From Streptomyces solicavernae (GTDB lineage Bacteria; Actinomycetota; Actinomycetes; Streptomycetales; Streptomycetaceae), in assembly GCF_029968095.1 (NCBI RefSeq), contig NZ_JASCIR010000015.1, positions 95,404 to 159,403 on the forward strand: 64,000 bases of DNA. The letters run 5' to 3'. How positions within the stretch are numbered: the stretch's first letter is position 1; each line of letters starts with the position of its first letter. Below, in pieces: positions 1 to 8,926 of the stretch. The translations under genes and the position numbers were made by a program. The notes beneath the pieces are model-generated. The model was given only the letters and a program-made list of their open reading frames with translations. It did not search any database and had not been told where the DNA came from.

Positions 1-360
1 TTCGCCACCGCCACGTCGGGCGTCGCGCCGCAGGACGCCGGGGTGACGTCGGCGACCGTCAACACCTCGCAGCAGGTGGGCGGCTCCATCGGCACGGCCC
101 TCCTCAACACCGTCGCCACCACCTCCACCACGGCGTACGTCACCGCCCACCTGCGCGACCCCGCCGAGCGCGCCCGGATCACCGCCGAAGGCGTGGTGCA
201 CGGCTACACCGTGGCCATCTGGTGGGCCGTCGGGATCATGCTGCTCGCCGGGCTGGTGGCGGGCCTGCTGGTGACATCGCGGGCACCCCGGCACCTCGTA
301 CCGCCCGGCGAGGACGCGGCGGCCGAAAATGCCGATGCCCGTACGGCGCACGGGAACTAG
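1..360 (+). CDS. C-terminal end of DHA2-family MFS multidrug exporter (partial)
   Basis: The frame is open from the first base of the window, so the gene starts upstream; 119 residues are visible. The segment VAPQDAGVTS followed by NTSQQVGGSIGTALLNT is the typical conserved stretch of 14-helix EmrB/QacA (DHA2) proton-driven drug exporters. A last hydrophobic helix (AIWWAVGIMLLAGLVAGLLV) and a polar tail follow. The substrate cannot be told from this part. An Eis-like acetyltransferase follows 10 bp after the stop on the same strand and may be cotranscribed. Confidence 0.85.
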   Translation, partial: FATATSGVAPQDAGVTSATVNTSQQVGGSIGTALLNTVATTSTTAYVTAHLRDPAERARITAEGVVHGYTVAIWWAVGIMLLAGLVAGLLVTSRAPRHLVPPGEDAAAENADARTAHGN

Positions 361-370
361 TGTCCGGAAT

Positions 371-1609
371 ATGGCTAGCCGTTCCATCCCCTGCACCCCC
401 GTCCTGAAGTTCCGGGAACTTCCGGAGAGCGAGCTCGACCGCGCCCTGGACCTCGCCTACCTCGCGTTCCACGAGAAACCCGGGGCCGAGCTGCGCGCCC
501 ACCACAGGGAGCTCCTTCGCGGCTGCGTCCGCGTCGGCGCGTACGACGGGGACGCGCTGGTCGCCACCGTCTCCGCGTTCCCCTTCACGCTGTCCGTGCC
601 GGGCGGCGAGCTCCCCTGCCCCGGCGTGACGTTCGCCTGCGTCGCGCCCACTCACCGCAGGCGCGGCGCCCTGACCGGGATGCTCGCCGAACTGTTCGCG
701 CGCTGCGCCGCCCAGGACTGGCCGATCGCCGCGCTCTGGGCGTCGGAGGCGGTGATCTACGGCCGTTTCGGCTTCGGCGAGGGCACCCGCGGGTTCACCG
801 TGGAGATCGACTCCACGCGCCCGCTGGCCCTGCGCATCGCCCCCGACGACCGCCCGCTGCGCCTGCTCTCCCCCGCCGACGCCCCCGCCCAGCTCGCCGC
901 CCTCTACGACCGCACCCGCGCCGACCGCCCAGGCCGGATCGCCCGCACGCGCGCGTGGTGGACGGACGAGTGGATGAACCAGAAGGACGAGGAGGACTCG
1001 GCGTACTCGCCCCCGCGCGTCGTCGCCCTCGGCGAACCGCTCGCCGGGTACGCGATCTACCGCACGAAGCGGGACCACGACGCCCCCGGCCTCGTCCGCG
1101 TCGACGACCTGGAGGCCGAGTCCCCTGCGGTCGCCGCCGCGCTCTGGCAGTACGTGACCTCCATCGACCTCACGGCCAAGGTCCGCGCGTGGGGCCGCCC
1201 GGTGGACGACCCGCTGCTCCTCTTCGCCGCCGACCGCGACCAGGTCCGCGTCACCGCCGGGTTCCCGGCCCTGTGGCTCCGCCTCCTCGACGTCCGCACG
1301 GCGCTGCTCCGCCGGTCGTACGCGGCCCCGGTCGACGTCGTCCTGGACGTCCACGACGCCCACCTTCCCGCCAACTCGGGCCCGCACCACCTCACTTCGG
1401 GCCCGGCCGGCACGTCGTACGAGCCGACGCACGACCCGGCGGACATCTCTCTCGCGGTACGGGACCTGGCGGCCTGCTACCTCGGCGGGACGACCCCGAC
1501 GGCTCTGGTCCGGGCGGGCCTGGCGACAGAGCATGCGCCGGGGGCGGCGGCGGCCCTGGAGGCGGCCCTGCGGACGGAGTGGTCACCGCACACGGTGGAC
1601 GGGTTCTGA
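371..1609 (+). CDS. Eis-like GNAT N-acetyltransferase
   Basis: A 412-aa protein with the layout of Eis-family acetyltransferases: an N-terminal GNAT fold containing the acetyl-CoA loop THRRRGALTGML near residue 95, the WASEAVIYGRFGFGEGTRG segment typical of the family, a second GNAT-like half, and a sterol-carrier-like C-terminal domain (WLRLLDVRTALLRRSY, then VVLDVHD). Eis relatives acetylate amines, including aminoglycosides, using acetyl-CoA. ATG 371 is chosen because the conserved part begins just after it; an upstream in-frame ATG at 329 overlaps the exporter gene. A decayed fragment of a second Eis-like gene lies near 56 kb. The natural substrate is unknown. Confidence 0.85.
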   Translation: MASRSIPCTPVLKFRELPESELDRALDLAYLAFHEKPGAELRAHHRELLRGCVRVGAYDGDALVATVSAFPFTLSVPGGELPCPGVTFACVAPTHRRRGALTGMLAELFARCAAQDWPIAALWASEAVIYGRFGFGEGTRGFTVEIDSTRPLALRIAPDDRPLRLLSPADAPAQLAALYDRTRADRPGRIARTRAWWTDEWMNQKDEEDSAYSPPRVVALGEPLAGYAIYRTKRDHDAPGLVRVDDLEAESPAVAAALWQYVTSIDLTAKVRAWGRPVDDPLLLFAADRDQVRVTAGFPALWLRLLDVRTALLRRSYAAPVDVVLDVHDAHLPANSGPHHLTSGPAGTSYEPTHDPADISLAVRDLAACYLGGTTPTALVRAGLATEHAPGAAAALEAALRTEWSPHTVDGF

Positions 1610-1618
1610 GCGGAGACC

Positions 1619-2374
1619 TCACGCGCCACTTGAGCCGTCCAGTCCCATGAGGACCGAGTACGCGGACTCGGCGCGGCGAGCCGGGGCGGCGTCGGGCCGT
1701 GCATGGTCGAGGAAACTCCGGGTTCCGCCGTGGTGGAGAACCCGGCCGCCGTCCATGAGGGTGACCGTCTCGGCCTCGTCGGCCAGATCGGAGATGTCGT
1801 GGGTCGACATCAGCACCGGGGTCTTCGCCGTGACCTGCCGCAGCACGTCACGGAAGACGGTGCGCTGGTGCGGGTCGAGCCCCGCGGTCGGCTCGTCCAG
1901 CAGGATGACGCGCGCCTCGTGGGCCAGGGCGCAGGCGATACCGACACGGCGAAGCTGCCCGCCGGAGAGCCTGGCCGTCTTGTCCCCCTGCTGCTCGCCG
2001 AGGCCGACCTGCTCAAGGGCCGTTCCGGCGCGCTCCCAGGCGTCGGAGCGGTTCTCCCCCTTCAGCCACGCCACGTAGGCCACGTACTCACGGGCCGTCA
2101 ACTGCCGTGAGCTCGGCACCTTTTGCGGCAGCCAGGCCACATGCCGACGGTATTCGCGCCTGGTGGAGGCGAGGCTCGAACCGCTGAGCAGCACCTTTCC
2201 CGCCGTCGGCGCGACCGTCCCGGCGAGGAGGGCCATCGTGGTGGACTTTCCCGCCCCGTTGGGGCCGAGCAGGATCGTCAGCCCTTGGCCGGGAACCTCG
2301 TAGGACAAGCGGGACAGGACGGGGCGGCTCCAGCGGCGGTACCTGAAGGTGACACGGTCGAGCAGCAGGGTCAT
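1619..2374 (-). CDS. ABC transporter ATP-binding protein
   Basis: A 251-aa nucleotide-binding subunit. Walker A is GPNGAGKST, the signature is LSGGQLRRVGIA, Walker B is VILLDEPTAGLD, and a switch histidine is in STHD. It has the single-domain length of CcmA/BcrA-type drug or export ATPases. ATG 2374 forms a 4-bp ATGA overlap with the stop of the membrane gene upstream, so the two are translationally coupled. It is the last gene of a three-gene minus-strand operon with two membrane proteins. An in-frame extension to 2470 would only encode low-complexity residues from a short tandem repeat and is not used. The cargo is unknown. Confidence 0.9.
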   Translation of the reverse strand: MTLLLDRVTFRYRRWSRPVLSRLSYEVPGQGLTILLGPNGAGKSTTMALLAGTVAPTAGKVLLSGSSLASTRREYRRHVAWLPQKVPSSRQLTAREYVAYVAWLKGENRSDAWERAGTALEQVGLGEQQGDKTARLSGGQLRRVGIACALAHEARVILLDEPTAGLDPHQRTVFRDVLRQVTAKTPVLMSTHDISDLADEAETVTLMDGGRVLHHGGTRSFLDHARPDAAPARRAESAYSVLMGLDGSSGA

Positions 2375-3039
2375 CGGACGGTCCTTGATGCGAAACATGC
2401 GGAACGTGCGGAACGCAGGAAACGTAGGAAACGTAGGAAACGTAGGAAGCATGCGGAACGTGCGGAACATGCGGAACAGATGAGGGAAAGAACCCCGGCC
2501 AGGAAGACGGCGGCCGCACCCGCAGCGGCAGGCACGACACCGGGTTCCTCGGTGACGATCACCCAGGGATACGGATCATTGCGCGCCCGCCCGCCGAGGA
2601 ACATGGCCTGCGCCATCCAGAAAGCGGGGAGCAGTGTCGCGCGGTGCCCGAGCAACGGCCAGGCGCCCAGGGCGAATCCGCAGAACAGCAGGTTGTTCCG
2701 CGCGGCCGTCCACAATTCGTCCGGCCCGAACAGCGCCATCGTCGCCGCCACCCCTGTGGCCAGCAGCGCGAATCCGGTCACGAGCACGACATCCCGCGCG
2801 TCAAGGCGCCGGACCGCGGACCGTTCCACCGAAGGCATGCGCCGCTCAAGGCAGACGACGAGGGCGATGCTGGGGATGAGGCAGAGGAAATTGCTGAGCT
2901 GTGTCGCCATCGAGTAGTCCCCGAGAAACGCGGGGAAAACGAGGACCACATGCAGAGTGAGTACGACGCTCAGCGCGAAGGCGAGCAAGGCCCCCGGCAG
3001 CAGTCCGAGAGCGCCCCGCTGACGCAACCACCAGATCAC
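2371..3039 (-). CDS. Membrane protein of ABC operon
   Basis: A 222-aa hydrophobic protein with about five or six predicted helices (LLPGALLAFALSVVLTLHVV, LVTGFALLATGVAATMALFG and others), starting at GTG 3039, 6 bp after the upstream gene. It probably forms the membrane part of the transporter whose ATPase it overlaps. Its last 35 or so residues are built from SACFLRF-type repeats encoded by a 9-10-bp tandem repeat, so the natural C-terminus may be shorter or recently extended. I do not recognise a named family. Confidence 0.75.
   Translation of the reverse strand: MIWWLRQRGALGLLPGALLAFALSVVLTLHVVLVFPAFLGDYSMATQLSNFLCLIPSIALVVCLERRMPSVERSAVRRLDARDVVLVTGFALLATGVAATMALFGPDELWTAARNNLLFCGFALGAWPLLGHRATLLPAFWMAQAMFLGGRARNDPYPWVIVTEEPGVVPAAAGAAAVFLAGVLSLICSACSARSACFLRFLRFLRFLRSARSACFASRTVR
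2391..2479. repeat. Short tandem repeat, about 9-10 bp unit
   Basis: Repeats of GGAACGTGC and GGAAACGTA lie inside the 3' end of the membrane protein gene. Confidence 0.8.
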
Positions 3040-3045
3040 CGTCGC

Positions 3046-4338
3046 TCACCTGCCCGGTGCCCGGCAGGCCTGCCGAAGCCGCTCGGAATACCAGGCGCGC
3101 TGCTCGCCCGGGGAGAGTTCGTCCACTCTCCCCATCTCGGCAAGAAGCTCCCGCTTCGTCTGCCCCTGGCTGAAACCGTCGGTCTCACGGGAAAGCCAGG
3201 CGACATAGTCCTTCTCCACTCCGATCGTGCGGGCGACCCAGAGGGTGTTGTAGTGCAGCGTGTTCCAGTCCGGTTCCGCGCAAGGCGTTCCGACCACGGA
3301 AATGGCGACGTCCTCGCGCAGCACCGTGTCCGCATTCCCGGGGATCAGGCCGAGCGTCCATTGTTCTTTTCCGGCGCCGGTCGATCGGACGTCACCGTCA
3401 GCCACCCTGCGATCGGTGATACGGCCGGGAATCCGGGCAATGAGCCCCTTGTCCTCCAACTTCCCGGTCATTTCGGCGAGTTTTCGCTGAATCTCCTGGA
3501 GGTGCTCGGAGGCCGCCTCCGGCAGACAGACTTCCGGCGCCTGGCCCGCACACGTGACCGGCGCCAGCCCCTTGCCGGCCGGCGGCCTCGAAGACCAGTC
3601 CTGGGCGATCCCGTACGCCCCGACCAGCCCACCCACCGCGAGCACGAGAGCCGCGGAGACCGCGCGGATCCGGTCGCGCAGCGGAGCCGCCAGTACGACG
3701 CACGCCAGGGCCAGGCACACCGTCGGCAGGACCACGGCCAGGGTCATGGCCGGCGAATACGTCTCGCCGAATCCCACCCCGTTGATGGACCCGCTGACAT
3801 GGTGCGCCCAGTAATGGTCCGTCCCCAACGGGAAGCTGATGCCGATGAAGACGACGACGGCCAGAGCGGGCGCGGCGTAGAGCGCATGGAACCGGTACCC
3901 GACGACGAACCCGATCACCGCATGCGCGGTGAGCAGGACGAGGACGATCCCCATCGTCTGCAGCACGTACCGGTCGGGAGCGGCCCCCACCACCCACAGC
4001 CCACCCGCCGCGACCCCCGCGACCAGCAGCGACAGGGCCAGCACGGAGACGGCGATCGGCTGGACCGCGACCCGCCACGTGGCCCGCGCGGCCCCCAAGT
4101 CCCAGACGCCGAGCGCCCGAAGCCGCGTCGCCTCGACCGCGGTCAGCCCGGCCGCGGCCGCGGCGGCCATCGGGACCGGGGCGTGAACCGCGTACGTCAC
4201 GGCCTGCGCCGGCCAGGGCACGGGGATGAGCTGGTCGAGGTGCCGGGTGGTCGTGAGAAATACGTACGTGAAGAAGAGGCCCACCACGGGGAAGGCCAGC
4301 ACCGCGGAATGCGTGCGAAGGGCAGTGGAGATGCGCAT
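3046..4338 (-). CDS. Large membrane protein, first gene of ABC operon (DUF7224-like)
   Basis: A 430-aa protein. Roughly residues 1-255 carry about seven membrane helices, and the last 170 residues are an extracytoplasmic-looking domain with paired cysteines (TCAGQAPEVCLP, GTPCAEPDWN, RQAC). The operon context, followed at 6 bp by a second membrane protein and then an ATPase, suggests an ABC-type complex. Streptomyces proteins of this layout are often labelled DUF7224; that assignment is from memory. ATG 4338 opens the operon. Confidence 0.7.
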   Translation of the reverse strand: MRISTALRTHSAVLAFPVVGLFFTYVFLTTTRHLDQLIPVPWPAQAVTYAVHAPVPMAAAAAAGLTAVEATRLRALGVWDLGAARATWRVAVQPIAVSVLALSLLVAGVAAGGLWVVGAAPDRYVLQTMGIVLVLLTAHAVIGFVVGYRFHALYAAPALAVVVFIGISFPLGTDHYWAHHVSGSINGVGFGETYSPAMTLAVVLPTVCLALACVVLAAPLRDRIRAVSAALVLAVGGLVGAYGIAQDWSSRPPAGKGLAPVTCAGQAPEVCLPEAASEHLQEIQRKLAEMTGKLEDKGLIARIPGRITDRRVADGDVRSTGAGKEQWTLGLIPGNADTVLREDVAISVVGTPCAEPDWNTLHYNTLWVARTIGVEKDYVAWLSRETDGFSQGQTKRELLAEMGRVDELSPGEQRAWYSERLRQACRAPGR

Positions 4339-4438
4339 GACGCCTCGTATGGGGAAGTAATCCGGGCCGCCGCACCTTCAGCGCGACGGCCCATCGGATC
4401 AGTCAGCCTCAGTCAGCCTTGGTCTCTGCCGGGCCCGC

Positions 4439-4909
4439 TCAGGTCCCCAGCTCCACCAGCGCCTCATCCGTGAGCCGATACACCGGCCACTCCGACTGCG
4501 CCCGCGCGCCCAGGGACTCGTAGAACTTGATGCTCGGCTCGTTCCAGTCCAGGACCGCCCACTCCAGGCGCTGGTAGCCGCGAGCCGCGCAGATGCGGGC
4601 CAGTTCGGCCATCAGGGCCTTGCCGTGGCCGGCGCCGCGGGCCTCGGGGCGTACGTACAGGTCTTCCATGTAGATGCCGTGGACGCCGCGCCACGTGGAG
4701 AAGGTCAGGAACCACAGGGTGTAGCCCACGACGCGGCCCGACTCGTCCTCCGCGATGTGCGCGTACGCCGCCGGGCGTTCGCCGAAGAGGGCCGTGTGGA
4801 GGTGGGCCTCCGTGGCACGGACCTCGTGCAGGGCCTTCTCGTACTCGGCGAGCTCGCGGATCATCGCCAGGATCGCGGGGACGTCTTCGGGGGTCGCTGT
4901 GCGGATCAT
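4439..4909 (-). CDS. GNAT N-acetyltransferase, spermidine/spermine acetyltransferase type
   Basis: A 156-aa single-domain GNAT enzyme. It begins IRTATPEDVPAILAMIRELA, has the family segment IYMEDLYVRPEARGAGHGKAL (the acetyl-CoA loop RGAGHG), and ends with the WNEPSIKFYESLGA segment typical of diamine N-acetyltransferases (SSAT-like). It would transfer acetyl from acetyl-CoA to a small amine; the exact substrate is not determined. It is monocistronic by position. Confidence 0.85.
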   Translation of the reverse strand: MIRTATPEDVPAILAMIRELAEYEKALHEVRATEAHLHTALFGERPAAYAHIAEDESGRVVGYTLWFLTFSTWRGVHGIYMEDLYVRPEARGAGHGKALMAELARICAARGYQRLEWAVLDWNEPSIKFYESLGARAQSEWPVYRLTDEALVELGT

Positions 4910-5088
4910 GCGGGCAGGTTAACCGGGCGGTGGTCGGCCGTCAGAGGCGCTTCTCGCGTACGAGATCGGCGATCGCGAGCCGGACCGGGTCCAGCTCGTC
5001 CTCCATGTCCTCCACGTCCTCCACGTTCTCGACCTTCTCGACGTTCCTAGGAAGCCACCCCCTTGACACGTCGGGTACGTTCCCGCCC

Positions 5089-6510
5089 ATGAACGCGCCC
5101 GCGCCCCGCACCCCCGAAGGCCACACCCTCAACGGCCACGTCTCCCACTGGTTCCACGACCACGGCCTGCCCGCGCCCCGCGAACCCCTCACCGGGGACG
5201 CCACGGCCGACGTGTGCATCGTGGGCGGCGGCTACACCGGGCTCTGGACCGCGTACTACCTCAAGAAGGCCGCGCCGTTCCTGCGGATCACCGTCCTGGA
5301 GCAGAAGTTCTGCGGCTACGGCGCCTCCGGGCGCAACGGCGGCTGGCTCTACAACGGCATCGCGGGCCGCGACAGGTACGCGAAGCTGCACGGCCGGGAT
5401 GCCGCCGTACGGCTCCAGGAGGCCATGAACGACACCGTCGCGGAGGTTGTCCGGGTTGCCGAGGAGGAGTCCATCGACGCGGACGTGCACCGCGGCGGCG
5501 TCCTCGAAGTCGCCTACACGCCCGCCCAGTTGACCCGGCTGCGCGCCTTCCACGAGGACGAGGTGGCGTACGGCGACCGCGACCGCACGCTGCTCGGCGC
5601 CCGCGAGACCGCCGAGCGGATACGGGTCTCCGGCGCCGTCGGCTCCACCTGGACGCCGCACGGGGCGCGCCTGCACCCGGCGAAGCTGGTCACCGGGCTC
5701 GCGGCGGCCGTCGACGCGCTCGGCGTGAGCATCCACGAGTCGACGCCCGTCACCGAGATCAAGCCCAAGCACGCGATCACCCCGTACGGCACGGTCCGTG
5801 CCCCGTACGTGCTGCGCTGCACCGAGGGGTTCACGGCCGCGCTGAAGGGGCTGCGGCGCGAGTGGCTGCCGATGAACTCCTCGATGATCGTGACCGAGCC
5901 GATCCCCGCCGAGCTGTGGGACACCATCGGCTGGGAGGGCCGCGAAACCCTGGGCGACATGGCGCACGCCTACATGTACGCGCAGCGCACCGCGGACGAC
6001 CGGATCGCGCTCGGCGGCCGCGGCGTCCCGTACCGCTACGGGTCGCGTACGGACAACGACGGCCGTACGCAGGCGGCGACCGTGGACGCGCTGCGGTCGC
6101 TCCTGGTCCGGTTCTTTCCGGCGTTGGCCCGTACCCGGATCGACCACGCCTGGTCCGGCGTCCTCGGCGTCCCGCGCGACTGGTGCGCCACGGTCACCCT
6201 GGACCGGTCGACAGGGCTCGGCTGGGCGGGCGGGTACGTGGGGTCGGGCGTCGCCACGGCGAACCTCGCGGGGCGTACGCTGCGGGATCTGGTGCGACAG
6301 GACTCGGGGCAGGGCGGGGCGACCGAGCTCACCTCGCTGCCGTGGGCCGGGCACAAGGTCCGCAAGTGGGAGCCGGAGCCGTTGCGGTGGCTGGGCGTGC
6401 AGTCCCTGTACGCGGCGTACCGCACGGCGGACCGGCGGGAGTCCACGTTGCACTGCCCGTCGACGGACCGGGTGGCGGGCTGGGCGGACCGGATCTCGGG
6501 CCGGGGCTGA
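5089..6510 (+). CDS. FAD-dependent oxidoreductase, DadA/glycine-oxidase type
   Basis: A 473-aa flavoenzyme. The dinucleotide-binding motif GGGYTGLWTAYYLKKAAP lies near residue 45, followed by the LEQKFCGYGASGRNGGW segment that defines the DAO/DadA family (gamma-glutamylputrescine oxidase-like). The C-terminal part carries AWSGVLGVPRDW and a final flavin-contact GYVGSGVATANLAGRTL. It probably oxidises an amino acid or amine. ATG 5089 is chosen; in-frame residues upstream are Ser/Thr/Phe repeats from a tandem repeat and do not belong to the family. Confidence 0.85.
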   Translation: MNAPAPRTPEGHTLNGHVSHWFHDHGLPAPREPLTGDATADVCIVGGGYTGLWTAYYLKKAAPFLRITVLEQKFCGYGASGRNGGWLYNGIAGRDRYAKLHGRDAAVRLQEAMNDTVAEVVRVAEEESIDADVHRGGVLEVAYTPAQLTRLRAFHEDEVAYGDRDRTLLGARETAERIRVSGAVGSTWTPHGARLHPAKLVTGLAAAVDALGVSIHESTPVTEIKPKHAITPYGTVRAPYVLRCTEGFTAALKGLRREWLPMNSSMIVTEPIPAELWDTIGWEGRETLGDMAHAYMYAQRTADDRIALGGRGVPYRYGSRTDNDGRTQAATVDALRSLLVRFFPALARTRIDHAWSGVLGVPRDWCATVTLDRSTGLGWAGGYVGSGVATANLAGRTLRDLVRQDSGQGGATELTSLPWAGHKVRKWEPEPLRWLGVQSLYAAYRTADRRESTLHCPSTDRVAGWADRISGRG

Positions 6511-6555
6511 CTTTTTCGCTGACCGCCCGTTCTCGAACTGGGGGCCGGTCCCCCG

Positions 6556-6586
6556 ACCCCCGCTCCTCAAACGCCGGAGGGGCTGT
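6556..6586. repeat. Common Streptomyces intergenic palindrome
   Basis: The GCTCCTCAAACGCCGGAGGG element is recognisable as a frequent intergenic hairpin of Streptomyces genomes. It lies 45 bp after the oxidoreductase stop and may act as its terminator. Confidence 0.55.
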
Positions 6587-6762
6587 TTTGCAGGAGCGCG
6601 GGACTGTGAACATTTGCCGCTCTCGCGTAGTGCCCGGCTGAACCTGCTGGGGGCGATCAATACGGGTTGAGGCGAGGGATGTTGGGACACACTCACCGCA
6701 TGGACATGGGCCGAGCTCGCCCCAAGGATCAGGGCCGCGAATCGCGCTGGGAGAAGGACGCG

Positions 6763-6945
6763 ATGACGGTCGAGATCGCCTTCGCGCTCGTCGGTGGGGG
6801 CGTCCTCGCTCTCCTGGTGTTCGCGGGGACGGCGGCCCTGACCGACATGAACGAGGTCGGCGTGGTCCTGGGTGCCGTTGCGGGGGTGTGGCGCGTGGTG
6901 TGCGTACTGCGCAGGTTCGATCGGGGGAAGGGGCTTGGGCGGTGA
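6763..6945 (+). CDS. Small membrane protein, unknown
   Basis: A 60-aa protein with one or two hydrophobic segments (IAFALVGGGVLALLVFAGTAAL, VGVVLGAVAGVWRVVCVL) and a basic C-terminus. ATG 6763 is preceded by a strong GAGAAGGA ribosome-binding site. In-frame starts further up (6700, 6667) lack one. No family is recognised. Confidence 0.55.
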   Translation: MTVEIAFALVGGGVLALLVFAGTAALTDMNEVGVVLGAVAGVWRVVCVLRRFDRGKGLGR

Positions 6946-7254
6946 GGGCTGCCGTCGGGCCGCCTCGTCCCGCTCAGTACTCAGCGCTCAGTGCCCTGCC
7001 ACCCGGGGGAGGCTGGGGCGGAAGGGCGCGTCGTCCCGGACGAAACCCGCGAGGACCGGGTCGTCGACCCGAAGGCGGGTTCGACATGGGACGACAGTCT
7101 AGGAGCGTCATCGCGTGCGGCTCGAAGGGCGACGTCAACTGCCGCTTCCGGTAACGGCGTTGCCCCCGCCCCTCCAACGGTCGAATGCCGCGCCCGCCAC
7201 GGTGACCTTCTGCGCGCAGTGCGAGTTGCCCGGGGAAAACGACCAGGAGCCGCC

Positions 7255-7758
7255 ATGCGCACCCTTGCCCGAGCCGCCGCCCTGCCCGCCGCCGTCACCG
7301 TCGCGTTGCTCACCCTCGCCCCGAACGCCACCGCCACTACCGCCTCCGTCACCTCCGCCACCACCGCCCCCGCGAGCCCCGCGCTCGTGCGGGCCGCCGA
7401 CCGGATCATGGCGTTGCCCGTCGAGCGGTTCGTGACCGTGGAGCACGTGGCGCCGTTCGACTGGTCGACGGACGGGTGCTCCGTCCCGGGTGAGGCGGTG
7501 CCGTACAAGAAACTGTTCACGCCCGCCTGCACCCAGCACGACTTCGGTTACCGCAACTACGGCTCGCGGGCCGGCACGCTCGCGCTCGACCCGACGCCCG
7601 CCCGCAAGGCTGCGATCGACGCGCGGTTCCTGGAGGAGATGCGCCGCATCTGCGACCGGGAACGGCCCGGGCCGATCCGGCACACCGCCTGTTACGGCGC
7701 GGCCCGTACGTACTACGACGCGGTGCGGATCGCTGGGGACCCGGCCTTCTACGCCTGA
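7255..7758 (+). CDS. Secreted phospholipase A2
   Basis: A 167-aa protein with a signal peptide (residues 1 to about 28: basic MRTLARAA, hydrophobic core, Ala-rich end) and the prokaryotic PLA2 domain. The catalytic pair is His95-Asp96 in ACTQHDFGYRNY, with flanking cysteines C75 and C92 and further cysteines (ICDRE, TACYGAA) likely forming disulphides. It hydrolyses the sn-2 acyl chain of phospholipids outside the cell, with Ca2+. ATG 7255 follows a CAGGAG site; earlier in-frame codons are not signal-peptide-like. It resembles the S. violaceoruber enzyme family. Confidence 0.9.
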   Translation: MRTLARAAALPAAVTVALLTLAPNATATTASVTSATTAPASPALVRAADRIMALPVERFVTVEHVAPFDWSTDGCSVPGEAVPYKKLFTPACTQHDFGYRNYGSRAGTLALDPTPARKAAIDARFLEEMRRICDRERPGPIRHTACYGAARTYYDAVRIAGDPAFYA

Positions 7759-7765
7759 CCGTCAC

Positions 7766-8566
7766 TCACGCTTTCGTAAGGCGGACGCCGTTCGCGTCGC
7801 AGGGGAGCGTGTCGAGGGCGCGGTGGGCGCGGTAGTCGCGGGTCGCCTGGCGTTCCGTCTCGGCGATGGCGGTCGGCTCGACTGCGGTCACGCCGCCGAA
7901 GGGCCGGTCCACGTCTCGGATGATGCACAGGGTCGCCGTGAGCAGGCCCGTGACCACCACCAGCGAGAGGATCTGCGCGCGGTTGTTGCGGCGCGGCAGG
8001 CAGAAGCCGAGGGCGATCACGGTCACGGTCAGGGTGATCAGGAGGAACCACAGGATGCTGCTCGGGATGCTGGGCGTGGACTGGGTCTGCCGCTCCTCCC
8101 GCTCCTGAGAGCGCTCGTTGTCCGCGGCGACCAGCATGCCGAAGACCGGCTCGCCCTCCAGTTCGCGGAAGGTCTTGCGGAGGTCGGTGGACCACACGCT
8201 GGGTGCGGCCGAGTCCTCGCCGTCCGCCATCGCCGGCCATTCCTGGGTGCGTACGGCGCGTGCGTAGCAGACGGAGTCGGCCTGGATGCGGGCCTTCGTC
8301 CCGTCGGGCGCGTACTCCGCGATCTCGACGATCTTGTCGAGCGCCCGCGCCTCCCCGCGCGCCGCGACCTCCGCCTTCCCGTGCGAGCCCGAGGCCGTGA
8401 CCAGGACGAACGCGAGCAGCAGCACCGTCAGGGTGAGCAGCGGACCGACCAGGTCCTTCACCGCCATGCCTTCGTCGTCGTCGGAGACGAGCCGTGGCCG
8501 CAGATAGCGGTTGGCGGCGAGACCGGCGAGGAGGGCAAGCACGGCGATGACGATGACGAGGACCAC
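7766..8566 (-). CDS. DUF4239 membrane protein
   Basis: A 266-aa protein. Two N-terminal helices (VVLVIVIAVLALLAGLAANR; VGPLLTLTVLLLAFVLVTA), a soluble middle with the DKIVEIAEYAPDG stretch, then two C-terminal helices (ILWFLLITLTVTVIALGFCL; ILSLVVVTGLLTATLCII). This 2+2 arrangement with a middle domain is that of DUF4239 (bestrophin-like) proteins of unknown function. GTG 8566 is chosen: the further upstream in-frame part is PFPSRSRP-type sequence from a tandem repeat. It faces the phospholipase gene, with 7 bp between the stops. Confidence 0.8.
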   Translation of the reverse strand: MVLVIVIAVLALLAGLAANRYLRPRLVSDDDEGMAVKDLVGPLLTLTVLLLAFVLVTASGSHGKAEVAARGEARALDKIVEIAEYAPDGTKARIQADSVCYARAVRTQEWPAMADGEDSAAPSVWSTDLRKTFRELEGEPVFGMLVAADNERSQEREERQTQSTPSIPSSILWFLLITLTVTVIALGFCLPRRNNRAQILSLVVVTGLLTATLCIIRDVDRPFGGVTAVEPTAIAETERQATRDYRAHRALDTLPCDANGVRLTKA

Positions 8567-8593
8567 GGGCGGCCGCCTTCGGGAGTCGGGAGG

Positions 8594-8652
8594 TACGGGA
8601 ACGGGACGGGAACGGGACGGGAACGGGGACGGGAACGGGGACGGGGACGAGA
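8594..8652. repeat. Tandem repeat, unit GGGACGGGAAC
   Basis: About five imperfect copies lie immediately upstream of the DUF4239 start. Confidence 0.8.
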
Positions 8653-8768
8653 CTTGGGACAGGACCCGCGTTCGGGCCACGTCGATCGTTCCCAGGCCGC
8701 CGCCGACACGCATGCGCCGGACGTTTGTTCCCCCACGATCGGGGGATGCGCTTGCTGCAACGGGCTCA

Positions 8769-8885
8769 CCGGGGCAGAGGCCGGTGCAGAGGCCGAGGCC
8801 GGTGCAGAGGCCGGTGCCGGTGCAGAGGCCGGTGCCGGTGCACGTGGTGCAGGTGGTGCAGGTGGTGCACGTGGTGCAGGTGGCT
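8769..8885. repeat. Tandem repeats GGCCGGTGCAGA and GGTGCAGGT
   Basis: Two adjoining arrays fill the spacer between the DUF4239 and DUF5954 genes. No gene is seen at 8567-8926. Confidence 0.85.
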
Positions 8886-8926
8886 CAGCCCTCGCCGCTC
8901 ACGCCCCCTCGGGCCCGGTTCCCGCC

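Noticed and set aside
236..1534. 432-codon minus frame opposite the Eis-like gene
   Set aside because: Mirror of third-position GC bias; no protein features.
2644..4473. 609-codon + strand frame over the ABC operon
   Set aside because: Shadow of two membrane protein genes on the minus strand; no domain.
4941..5050. Small acidic minus-strand peptide (VENVEDVEDMEDELDPVRLA)
   Set aside because: No start codon with a ribosome-binding site; the Val-Glu-Asp run comes from a TCCTCCACG DNA repeat.
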